The position numbers were made by a program, and so were the translations under genes. A DNA stretch of 64,000 bases. Source: Roseivirga thermotolerans. Its GTDB lineage: Bacteria > Bacteroidota > Bacteroidia > Cytophagales > Cyclobacteriaceae. Positions 1 through 7,444 of the stretch are shown here, in pieces. Every line of letters begins with the position of its first letter. Position 1 is the stretch's first letter. The stretch spans positions 806,001-870,000 of the forward strand of contig NZ_BNAG01000001.1 in assembly GCF_014653175.1 (NCBI RefSeq), written 5' to 3'. Under the pieces are notes generated by a model that worked only from the letters and a program-made list of their open reading frames with translations, was not told the origin of the DNA and made no database searches.

Positions 1-1
1 A

Positions 2-949
2 AACTTAAGGTCTACCGATCTGCAAAACAGGCGTTTCATTTACCTTGGTGTATTGGGTCTATTGCATGCTTACCTGCTCTGGTATGGAGACATTCTGTTT
101 ACACTGGCCATTTGCGGCCTGCTCATGTTTATTTTTCGAAGGAAAAAATCGGCCACACAATTGAGGGCAGGTGTTATCTTTCTGGTTATTGGCTCAGTTA
201 TTAGCCTAATTATTGGCTACTCCGTACCCGTGTGGGAACCCGGAGAATATGAAGCAGCCAAAGAAGAAATATGGGAGCCATCGGCCACGACTATTTCAGA
301 AGAGATAGACTATTATACCAGCCCTTGGGAACGCCAAATTCTTTATCGTGCACCTCAGGCTTTTAAGGTGCAAACTTCTCGGTTTGTGTTCCGCGATTTT
401 TGGAAATATAGCGGCATGATTCTATTGGGCATGGCCCTCTACCGAAGAAAAGTGTTCAAGGCCAAGCAATCTTCGAGCTATTATTACAAACTTATTGGTT
501 ATGGCTTTGGCCTGGGTCTACCTCTGGTTGTGGTAGGAGCCATGTTTCACTTCAACTTCGACTGGGATTTTAGGCTTAGCTACTTCTTCATTTCTCAGCT
601 CAACTACTGGGGCAGCATACTGATGGCATTGGGTTACATTGGGCTCATTATGCTGCTGTGCAAATCTTCTACCCGGGGTTTTATAGCCCGCAGACTCGCA
701 GAAGTTGGCCGCATGTCTTTAACCAACTACATATTAATGTCCATCATTTGCTCATTTATCTTTTATGGGCACGGCCTCTCTTTGTTTGGAGACATAGATC
801 GCTCATTGCTGGCCGTGCTTGTTCTGGGCATATGGGTAATTATTCTATTTTTCTCTGCCATTTGGCTCAGCTACTTCCGCTTTGGCCCACTTGAATGGCT
901 CTGGCGCTCGCTTACATATGGCAAAGTTCAACCCATGATAAAAACCTAG
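2..949 (+). CDS. DUF418 (YeiB-like) membrane protein, 5' end outside window
   Basis: The reading frame is open from the left edge (base 2), so the true start lies outside the window and the TTG at 53 is only an internal codon. What remains, about 315 residues, is a multi-pass membrane protein. The segment RRFIYLGVLGLLHAYLLWYG and the following GDILFTLAICGLLMF are typical of the conserved core of DUF418, a family of roughly 380-400 residues of unknown transport or modification role in the cytoplasmic membrane. The C-terminal part also fits the family (AEVGRMSLTNYI, then GPLEWLWRSLTYG near the end). Its stop overlaps the stop of the opposing glycosylasparaginase gene by four bases (CTAG). Family assignment is good; the function is unknown. 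Confidence 0.85.
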   Translation, partial: NLRSTDLQNRRFIYLGVLGLLHAYLLWYGDILFTLAICGLLMFIFRRKKSATQLRAGVIFLVIGSVISLIIGYSVPVWEPGEYEAAKEEIWEPSATTISEEIDYYTSPWERQILYRAPQAFKVQTSRFVFRDFWKYSGMILLGMALYRRKVFKAKQSSSYYYKLIGYGFGLGLPLVVVGAMFHFNFDWDFRLSYFFISQLNYWGSILMALGYIGLIMLLCKSSTRGFIARRLAEVGRMSLTNYILMSIICSFIFYGHGLSLFGDIDRSLLAVLVLGIWVIILFFSAIWLSYFRFGPLEWLWRSLTYGKVQPMIKT

Positions 950-1920
950 CCGCTGTAATGGCCAGCATCAATGAGGTCGTCTTGATCATGAGCCCTAACG
1001 GCAAAGTTGAAGCCTTTGTGAATTGAATAAGCACCGTACTCTCCATTCTTATTAAGCGCTAGAAACCCAACCTGAAGGTTTTTGTAGTCGTTAGGGTATT
1101 TTTTTACAATTCGGTTTACCGCCTGCTCACAGGCTTCTTGTGGTGAATATCCTTGCCGCATGAGCTCTACAATCATATGTGCTCCACATATTTTTATAAC
1201 AAACTCACCGAGTCCGGTAGCAGTGGCAGCGCCCACCTCATTATCTACAAAAAGCCCTGCTCCAATAATTGGCGAGTCTCCCACCCGGCCATGCATTTTC
1301 CAGGCGGCTCCACTGGTAGTACAAGCTCCGGAAAGATGGCCGTTTTCATCTAGTGCTACCATGCCAATGGTATCATGGTTTTCGATATTAATTTCTGGCT
1401 GATACTCCTGGTTTTCCAACCACTTCTTCCAGGCGGCCTCGGCTTTGGGTGTTAAGAGGTTTTCTTCTTCAAAGCCCTGAGATAGTGCAAAACGCTTGGC
1501 ACCTTCTCCCACCAGCATAACATGGGGCGTTTCTTCCATTACTTTTCGAGCTACCGATATTGGGTGCTTAAAGTTCTGCAGAAACGCTACCGAACCACAA
1601 TTATCGTTTTCATCCATAATGCAGGCATCTAATGTCACATTGCCGTCTCTATCAGGAAAGCCACCAATTCCTACAGTTGCATTATCCGGGTCGGCCTCGG
1701 TTACCATAACTCCTTTTTCCACGGCATCCAGCGCCCTCCCCTTATTGCTCAATACTTCCCAGGCAGCCGCATTGGCTTCTTTGCCGTGGTTCCAGGTAGA
1801 AATTACAATTGGCTTTTTGGGGCTTGGTTTAGTGCTACAGGCCAACCCTGAAACACTGGAGGTACTTACGGCTAAACCACCAAAAATGGTCGATTTTAGA
1901 AATTTGCGTCTGTCAGTCAT
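946..1920 (-). CDS. N4-(beta-N-acetylglucosaminyl)-L-asparaginase (glycosylasparaginase), Tat-type lipoprotein
   Basis: This is an Ntn-hydrolase of peptidase family T2 that cleaves the GlcNAc-Asn bond left after N-glycans are trimmed. The protein is made as a precursor and self-cleaves before the nucleophile Thr, here Thr184 in HDTIGMVAL. GDSPIIGAGLFVDNEVGAA and ATGLGEFVIK form the substrate and oxyanion region. The start was set at the ATG at 1920 because it gives a twin-arginine leader (DRRKFLKSTIFGG) followed by a lipobox-like SGLAC; a longer frame from 1986 would bury the signal. Export through Tat is usual for bacterial members. It is divergent from the GH20 hexosaminidase gene at 2015, which suggests shared use in glycoprotein breakdown (inference). 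Plain isoaspartyl peptidase activity is a less likely alternative. Confidence 0.9.
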   Translation of the reverse strand: MTDRRKFLKSTIFGGLAVSTSSVSGLACSTKPSPKKPIVISTWNHGKEANAAAWEVLSNKGRALDAVEKGVMVTEADPDNATVGIGGFPDRDGNVTLDACIMDENDNCGSVAFLQNFKHPISVARKVMEETPHVMLVGEGAKRFALSQGFEEENLLTPKAEAAWKKWLENQEYQPEINIENHDTIGMVALDENGHLSGACTTSGAAWKMHGRVGDSPIIGAGLFVDNEVGAATATGLGEFVIKICGAHMIVELMRQGYSPQEACEQAVNRIVKKYPNDYKNLQVGFLALNKNGEYGAYSIHKGFNFAVRAHDQDDLIDAGHYSG

Positions 1921-2014
1921 GGAAAAAATTTTTGTCAATTTATTAAAACCTTCCTTTTCCCGGCCACCAATTGTCAAACGTTTCATTTATTCCGGCTTCT
2001 GACTAAATTCCCCC

Positions 2015-4273
2015 ATGAAAAAATTTTTATCGCTTTTTGCCTTAGCCCTACTCATTTTTAGCTGCAATACTCCCAAACCTCAGGTTATCGAACCTGCCAT
2101 TGTTCCTCAACCTCAGCATATGGAGGTGGCCATGAACAAGCATTTTACGCTCAACAGCCAGCCTAACTTGCATACATCAAGCCCCAAAGCGCAGGGAGCA
2201 CTCCGTTTTCTTTCGGATTTTATGAAAGCCGCTAACTGGGAGTGTCAGGAAACCAAGCGAGACATGGCCGAAATTAGATTTGAAGAAACCGATGGCTTAG
2301 CCGATGAGGCCTACGAGCTTTCTGTAAATGCCACCGGCATTCATGTAAGAGCAAGCCATGAAAAAGGGTTTTTCTATGGCGTACAAAGTGTTATTCAGTT
2401 GCTTCCTCCCGGAAAGCAAATTGCCACGCTTCCCTATATGGAGATAAAAGATGAGCCTCGGTTTGCCTGGAGAGGACTCCATTTAGATGTAGGTCGCCAC
2501 TTTTTTCCGGTTGATTTTATCAAAAAGTATATAGACCTGATGGCTCTATACAAATTCAACACATTTCACTGGCACCTCACAGAAGATCAGGGATGGCGTA
2601 TAGAAATAAAAAAGTATCCCAAACTCACCGAAATAGGAAGCCAACGTAAAGAAACCATCTTGGAAAAAAACTTTGATCCGTATGTGGGAGATGGTAAGCC
2701 CTACGGGGGATTCTACACACAAGAAGAGATTAAAGAGGTGGTGGCCTATGCCAAAGAAAGACAAGTAACCATTGTGCCTGAAATAGAAATGCCCGGGCAC
2801 TCGCTGGCCGCTCTGGCCGCCTATCCCGAACTGGGCTGCGGACCCGGACCATACGAAGTGGGCACCAAATGGGGTGTTTATGACGACATTTACTGTCCTA
2901 GTGAACTCACTTTCGAGTTTTTAGAGAATGTGCTCACCGAGGTGATGGAGCTTTTCCCCGGAAAGTACATTCATGTAGGGGGCGATGAAGCACCCAAAAC
3001 CGTATGGAAAAAGAGTAAAGTGGCTCAGAATGTGATTAGGCGCGAAGGCCTGAAAGATGAGTATGAGTTACAAAGCTATTTCATTCAGCGCATTGAAAAA
3101 TTTCTGAACGCCAATGGACGGCAGCTTATTGGTTGGGATGAAATTTTAGAAGGCGGGCTTGCTCCTGGTGCAGCAGTGATGTCTTGGCGAGGAGAAGCCG
3201 GAGGCATTGAAGCTGCCGAAGCAGAGCATTATGTAGTGATGAGCCCTAATGCGGATATGTATTTCGACCATTATCAGGCCGAACCTTCCACCGAGCCTTT
3301 GGCTATTGGGGGTTACACTACCCTGGAAAGTGTTTATCATTATGAGCCTGTTCCGGCTGCACTAGATGAGGCGCATCATCAATATGTGTTGGGAGCGCAA
3401 GCCAATGTGTGGACAGAGTATATGAAAACCTCTGACCATGTAGAATATATGGTGTACCCGCGTGCAATAGCTCTGGCAGAGGTGGTCTGGACAAACCCTT
3501 CCAATAAAGACTGGGATCACTTTCAGAAAAAAATGAGCCATCAATACAAGCTGCTCGATGCCCGAAATGTAAACTATCACATTAGTGCTCCCCAGGGATT
3601 AAAACAGGGCCTTACACTCTCCAATGAATTAGAAATTCGCTTAAACGCTCCCTATGAAGAGGCCACTATTTATTATACTCTCGATGGCTCAGAGCCCGAT
3701 GAAAACGCATTGGAGTACAAAAAGCCCATTATGTTGAATCTGACCAATGAAGCCATAGAAGTAAAAGCCGTAACGGTAACGGCAGAAGGTAGAAAAAGTG
3801 CCGTGGTTAGTGGAAATTATAAAAAGGCCCAACTCCGGGAGGCAGTAAAGCCGCTAAAAGTAGACCGCGGCTTACAAGCGGAGCTTATAGAAGGAAGCTT
3901 TCAAAGAACTAGTCAGGTAAAGGGGAGCTCTACCATAAGCTATGTGGCCGAAACCATAGGTTTGCCTGCCGAAATACCCACGCAGTTCGGGCTGATAATG
4001 CAGGGCTTCATTAATGTACCACAAGACGGGGTTTATACATTTTATACTTCATCTGACGATGGAAGTATACTTTCTATTGGCGACCAAGTGGTGGTGAACA
4101 ACGATGGTTTGCATGGCGCACAAGAACGCTCGGGCGAAATTGCGCTTAAAGCAGGATATCACCCTATACTCATTAAATACTTTGAAGCTGGAGGTGGTGA
4201 AAGCCTGAAGGCTTTTATAGCCGGACCTGATATGCAAAAACAAGAGATTGCCTCAACCTTGCTGGGGCATTAA
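2015..4273 (+). CDS. Beta-N-acetylhexosaminidase, GH20, with C-terminal PA14 domain
   Basis: A secreted lipoprotein (leader ending LIFSC) that releases terminal GlcNAc/GalNAc from glycans. In order: an N-terminal GH20b-like domain to about residue 145; the GH20 TIM barrel from about 148 (RGLHLDVGRHFFPVDFIKKY, then FNTFHWHLTEDQGWR); the catalytic Asp-Glu pair at residues 324-325 in HVGGDEAPK; a chitobiase-type C-terminal domain (ATIYYTLDGSEPDE, about 548-600); and a PA14 domain (GVYTFYTSSDDGSILSIGD, about 620-740) probably used for carbohydrate binding. At 752 residues it matches Bacteroidota GH20 enzymes with this extra tail. The catalytic Asp and Glu are both present, so it should be active. 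The divergent glycosylasparaginase points to N-glycan rather than chitin use, but chitobiose remains possible. Confidence 0.95.
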   Translation: MKKFLSLFALALLIFSCNTPKPQVIEPAIVPQPQHMEVAMNKHFTLNSQPNLHTSSPKAQGALRFLSDFMKAANWECQETKRDMAEIRFEETDGLADEAYELSVNATGIHVRASHEKGFFYGVQSVIQLLPPGKQIATLPYMEIKDEPRFAWRGLHLDVGRHFFPVDFIKKYIDLMALYKFNTFHWHLTEDQGWRIEIKKYPKLTEIGSQRKETILEKNFDPYVGDGKPYGGFYTQEEIKEVVAYAKERQVTIVPEIEMPGHSLAALAAYPELGCGPGPYEVGTKWGVYDDIYCPSELTFEFLENVLTEVMELFPGKYIHVGGDEAPKTVWKKSKVAQNVIRREGLKDEYELQSYFIQRIEKFLNANGRQLIGWDEILEGGLAPGAAVMSWRGEAGGIEAAEAEHYVVMSPNADMYFDHYQAEPSTEPLAIGGYTTLESVYHYEPVPAALDEAHHQYVLGAQANVWTEYMKTSDHVEYMVYPRAIALAEVVWTNPSNKDWDHFQKKMSHQYKLLDARNVNYHISAPQGLKQGLTLSNELEIRLNAPYEEATIYYTLDGSEPDENALEYKKPIMLNLTNEAIEVKAVTVTAEGRKSAVVSGNYKKAQLREAVKPLKVDRGLQAELIEGSFQRTSQVKGSSTISYVAETIGLPAEIPTQFGLIMQGFINVPQDGVYTFYTSSDDGSILSIGDQVVVNNDGLHGAQERSGEIALKAGYHPILIKYFEAGGGESLKAFIAGPDMQKQEIASTLLGH

Positions 4274-4391
4274 CTACATGCCCAAAAAGGTTTTCTGAAG
4301 TCGATTTTCAACATTGCCCAAATAATGTTAAAAACAAGATTTCTAACCAGAGCTGGTTTATTTTAGAGAACTCAATCCATAAAAAAAGGTC

Positions 4392-5003
4392 ATGAAAACA
4401 CTTATTAAGAATAGCCTGCTACTTGGCGCCATTGCCTCTTTTGCCCTTTTGTCTTGCGACAATCGAACAGCCGAAGAAAAATGGGAAGCGCAGATTAGAG
4501 CTTTTTTCTATGAATATAAAGATGACAGCCAATCGTATGTGCCACTCAGATTTTACAAGGTTGATGCAGCATTTTTAAACAACCAGCAAACGGTTCAAAC
4601 CGCATTGCTAGTATTGCAAGATACTACCCGTCAAAGAGTAAAGCAGTTGCATTTGACCAACTTATCTGATAAGGTTGAGAGTATATCCGCTTTTACTCAG
4701 CCTTTCCAGATAGACCGGTTAGATGACTACCTGAAGCTTAGAGCTTCTGCCGAAGGTGAATTAAGGCGAAAACGAAAGTCATATTCAGAATCTTACCAGC
4801 TAGTATTGGCCAAAGAGGAGTTGGCCATTGAAACACTAGGAAAACTGCTGGGCCAGTTTAATCTTTCGATCTACAGCATTGATTTTGAAAACCAACCCAT
4901 TATCTACTTTCATGAATACAGAATAAATGGAGAAGACATGTCTGCTGTATTTGAGTTGGATAGGGAAAATAACCGCGTAATCTCATTTAAGGAGGTTAGT
5001 TAA
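4392..5003 (+). CDS. Hypothetical lipoprotein
   Basis: I do not recognise the family. The protein has 203 residues and starts with a clear type II signal peptide (SFALLSCDN, Cys at about residue 22), so it is probably a lipid-anchored envelope protein. The rest is soluble and of mixed alpha/beta composition, with a helix rich in Arg/Lys/Glu around residues 115-135 and an aromatic C-terminal part (QPIIYFHEYRINGEDM). It lies 118 bp after the GH20 gene on the same strand. A TATTTTAG box just upstream is close to the Bacteroidota -7 consensus, so it may have its own promoter. Confidence 0.7.
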   Translation: MKTLIKNSLLLGAIASFALLSCDNRTAEEKWEAQIRAFFYEYKDDSQSYVPLRFYKVDAAFLNNQQTVQTALLVLQDTTRQRVKQLHLTNLSDKVESISAFTQPFQIDRLDDYLKLRASAEGELRRKRKSYSESYQLVLAKEELAIETLGKLLGQFNLSIYSIDFENQPIIYFHEYRINGEDMSAVFELDRENNRVISFKEVS

Positions 5004-5093
5004 CAGCTACCGGTGATCAGGTATCAGGTCACTGACTATTCCCTGATAACAGATAACTTGTACCATTAAGAACCAACTCATCGTTAACATACA

Positions 5094-5465
5094 ATGCGTT
5101 TACTTGCTAACATCATTTGGATAATATTTGGCGGCTGGATGATTGCACTGGAGTATATCATTGGAGGTATTGCTCTTTGCATGACCATTGTGGGTATTCC
5201 TTTTGGCATTCAGTGTTTTAAACTGGCCATTCTCGGCTTTGCGCCTTTTGGTCAGGAAGTAAAGCCCGGCTCAGCTACTGGCGGATGTCTCTTTCTGCCA
5301 CTCAACATTATCTGGATAATATTTGGAGGCTTTTGGATATTCCTCACTCACCTCTTTTGGGGTCTTGTCTTCTGCATCACCATTATTGGTATTCCCTTCG
5401 GCCTACAGCACTTTAAGCTCGCAGGTTTAGCCTTTGCCCCGTTTGGGAGGGGGGGGGTAGTATAA
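5094..5465 (+). CDS. YccF domain-containing inner-membrane protein
   Basis: This 123-residue protein contains two copies of the YccF (DUF307) unit. Each has a hydrophobic stretch NIIWIIFGG.W followed by ITIVGIPFGIQ-type and FKLA.L.FAPFG segments (residues about 5-60 and 65-120). YccF proteins are small integral membrane proteins of unknown function, and the duplicated internal unit is normal for the family. The gene ends in a run of nine G (5449-5457) that encodes the last Gly residues; slippage there would only change the final few residues. It stands alone on the plus strand. Confidence 0.92.
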   Translation: MRLLANIIWIIFGGWMIALEYIIGGIALCMTIVGIPFGIQCFKLAILGFAPFGQEVKPGSATGGCLFLPLNIIWIIFGGFWIFLTHLFWGLVFCITIIGIPFGLQHFKLAGLAFAPFGRGGVV

Positions 5466-5528
5466 GAAAAAGTCCATTTCAAATTTCAATTGAAAGTTGT
5501 TTATTGCCCTGCATAAATTTCGATAAAC

Positions 5529-6419
5529 ATGGCAAAGTTTATAGCAGGCAAAGAACTTGTAGAAGCAGTCGATGAAATCATTTACAATGCAAAATCAAGA
5601 CTATTAATAATTTCTCCATACATAAGACTTGATAGTCACTTCAAAAAGCTCTTTGAAAAACATAGGAGCAACTCAGAAATAGAAATAATTATTGGCTTCG
5701 GTAAGAATGAAGAAAATGTTTCAAGAAGCCTAAATTATGAAGACTTCGAGTTCTTTAAAGACTTTCCAAATATCGGCATTGTTTACATTCCTAACCTGCA
5801 CGCCAAATACTACTCTAATGAAAAAATTGGTCTTGTAACCAGCATAAATCTTCTGGATTCCTCTTTCAAAAACAATATTGAATTTGGCGTTTTAGGAGAA
5901 GCTAGTCTATTAGGGAATGGTGATAAATTTGACTTAGCGGCATTTGATTATAGTATTAAAATACTCAAAGATGGCTATGCCGTTTTTGCTAGGAGACCAA
6001 ACTACAAGAAGAAGTTACTTGGCTTGGCAAAGGACTATGTTGGCTCTGCCGTTGAATGGGATATAATAGAAGACTTGATAAACAACAAAAGACTAGAAAG
6101 GCATAATATTTTCGAGTTTTTGGATAAAGAAAAATTCGTAACATTTGATCAGTCTCCAAAGCCCAAAAGACAAATGTCTGAACACCAATACAATGTTCAA
6201 AAAGTTAAAGACAGACATAGTCCGGTTAATGATGGTTACTGCATTAGGTGCAAAGAACAGATCGAATTAAATACTAATAAGCCTTATTGCTACAATTGTT
6301 TTCGGACATGGGCAAGTTATGCCAATGTGGATTACCCTGAAAATTTTTGTCACTCATGTGGAAAAGAAGAAAGAACGAGTATGGAAAAACCCAAGTGTTA
6401 CCCATGTTATTCCTCATAA
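5529..6419 (+). CDS. Single-HKD phospholipase D-like protein with C-terminal zinc ribbon
   Basis: Residues 1 to about 140 form a PLD-like domain. The opening FIAGKELVEAVDEIIYNAKS and LLIISPYIRLD are the usual first strands, and LHAKYYSNEKIGLVTSINL carries the HxK signature (His91, Lys93) followed by a Ser/Asn-rich turn. Only one HKD motif is present, so activity would require a dimer, as in the Nuc/BfiI nuclease group. Residues about 237-296 hold four Cys-x2-Cys knuckles (YCIRCKEQ, YCYNCF, FCHSCG, CYPCY), giving one or two zinc ribbons probably used for nucleic-acid or protein contact. The gene looks more A/T-rich in codon use than its neighbours and abuts a decayed restriction endonuclease gene, so an acquired defence or DNA-processing role is plausible but unproven. 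A TAAATTTC box near 5510 may be its promoter. Confidence 0.75.
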   Translation: MAKFIAGKELVEAVDEIIYNAKSRLLIISPYIRLDSHFKKLFEKHRSNSEIEIIIGFGKNEENVSRSLNYEDFEFFKDFPNIGIVYIPNLHAKYYSNEKIGLVTSINLLDSSFKNNIEFGVLGEASLLGNGDKFDLAAFDYSIKILKDGYAVFARRPNYKKKLLGLAKDYVGSAVEWDIIEDLINNKRLERHNIFEFLDKEKFVTFDQSPKPKRQMSEHQYNVQKVKDRHSPVNDGYCIRCKEQIELNTNKPYCYNCFRTWASYANVDYPENFCHSCGKEERTSMEKPKCYPCYSS

Positions 6420-6424
6420 TGCCA

Positions 6425-7300
6425 GTGTAATTCTCGCCCATATCCCTTAAAAACCTCTTCTTAATGTCACTGAACAAAGGAATCACTTGGATTATAAAGA
6501 TTGGACTGAGGTCTTCTAATTTCTTTTTTATGAAAGGCCAGTAGCCATTCAACTTTTCCAGTTGTACCATTCACTCTATCTGACACTATTAATTGATGAT
6601 AGTCATTTATGGTGAATGCTCCTAGATCAAATAGCTTATAATGAAGCTAGCACATTGCGAAACAATTTCTCTCAATGTCTGGACCTCCAGCTTAATGCCT
6701 TTTAATATGACCCGCTTCCAGTGCCAAAGGTTGATACCCTAACCTCAGATTAAATCCACAGACTGTACACTGATATTCGTATGCAATCAATACTTTATCT
6801 CTAAAAGCCGGGTCTCTTTTTTTCCGTCTACTCACAGTTTGATTAATTTCTTATAAACCAATTAATTGTGTTAAGAATTTATTCTTGCAGTGGCTCTGGA
6901 AAGAACTCTTCTACTACCTGATTGGCAATCTTAAAAATAGATTCTGGACATTTTTCAAAAACTCCAGGAAACAATGTCAAAACCCGCAGATATACTTTCT
7001 CTATTAAAAATGGTCTCCGAGTATCCGAAGATTTATTTTAACAATTCGGGTTTGTCCAGACACCAAATACCATCATTTTGAAGCCGAATAAATGGATACT
7101 CTAGTCTAGGTTTAGATGAGGTTCCATAACTAACAATAATTCCTTTAATTCCTCCTCCGAATCAGAAAAACTAATGGATTTATCACCCTTTTGAAGTTGT
7201 GTAAGGCATAAAGAATCAGCAACGGTTTATATGGGGCTCGCTTGTCTCTATTTTTCCAAGCCCCAACATTACCAAACTTCTTAATTATGTCACTCTGTTA
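6425..7300 (-). pseudogene. Decayed HNH restriction-type endonuclease (phosphorothioate-DNA-binding SBD-HNH family)
   Basis: No open frame survives, but reading the minus strand across frames restores a recognisable protein. From about 7290: KKFGNVGAWKNRDKRAPYKP and LLILYALHNF; in another frame KGDKSISFSDSEEELKELL; then EYPFIRLQNDGIWCLDKPEL; then FKIANQVVEEFFPEPLQE; then RRKKRDPAFRDKVLIAYEYQ with CTVCGFNLRLGYQPLALEAG and HIKRH; then LHYKLFDLGAF and finally FHKKEIRRP and EEVFKGYGREL. This is the order of the SBD-HNH family (sulfur-binding domain, then HNH) that cuts phosphorothioate-marked DNA. Damage includes at least two frameshifts and stops, for example at 6692-6694 (after HIKRH) and 6647-6649, both inside the HNH motif. 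It is certainly non-functional. Family naming rests on recall of conserved blocks. Confidence 0.75.
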
Positions 7301-7324
7301 TTTCTTAAATATATACCGATGAAA

Positions 7325-7372
7325 CATAGGAAAAGAAAAAAGCCAACTCTCTCTCGCAAGAGAAAGTTGGCT
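7325..7372 (-). terminator. Rho-independent terminator of the fad operon
   Basis: A 14-bp stem (7341-7354 with 7359-7372, one mismatch) with loop CGCA is followed on the minus strand by a T-rich run (complement of AGGAAAAGAAAAA at 7328-7340). It lies about 70 bases beyond the fadE stop, so it should end the operon transcript. Confidence 0.8.
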
Positions 7373-7403
7373 TGAGTTTTAACTGATTTCTAAGACTTAT
7401 TAG

Positions 7404-7423
7404 ACTCCCGTTTTCACGGGAAT
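7404..7423. repeat. Short palindromic hairpin of the ATTCCCG type
   Basis: ACTCCCGT-TTTC-ACGGGAAT forms a near-perfect hairpin followed by GACG. The same GTCATTCCCG/CGGGAATCT theme occurs inside the inverted-repeat element at 55062-55190, which suggests a dispersed palindromic repeat family in this genome. It lies between the fadE stop and the terminator. Confidence 0.5.
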
Positions 7424-7444
7424 GACGTTCTAAGCTTGTATTTA

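Noticed and set aside
5449-5457. Run of nine G at the end of the YccF gene as a phase-variation tract
   Set aside because: Slippage would alter only the last few residues after the complete second YccF unit, so a switching role is unlikely; it may also be a sequencing artefact.
6274-6570. 98-codon minus-strand open frame overlapping the end of the PLD-like gene and the pseudogene
   Set aside because: It is in a different frame from the recognisable endonuclease blocks, has no family features and is best explained as a chance frame in decayed DNA.
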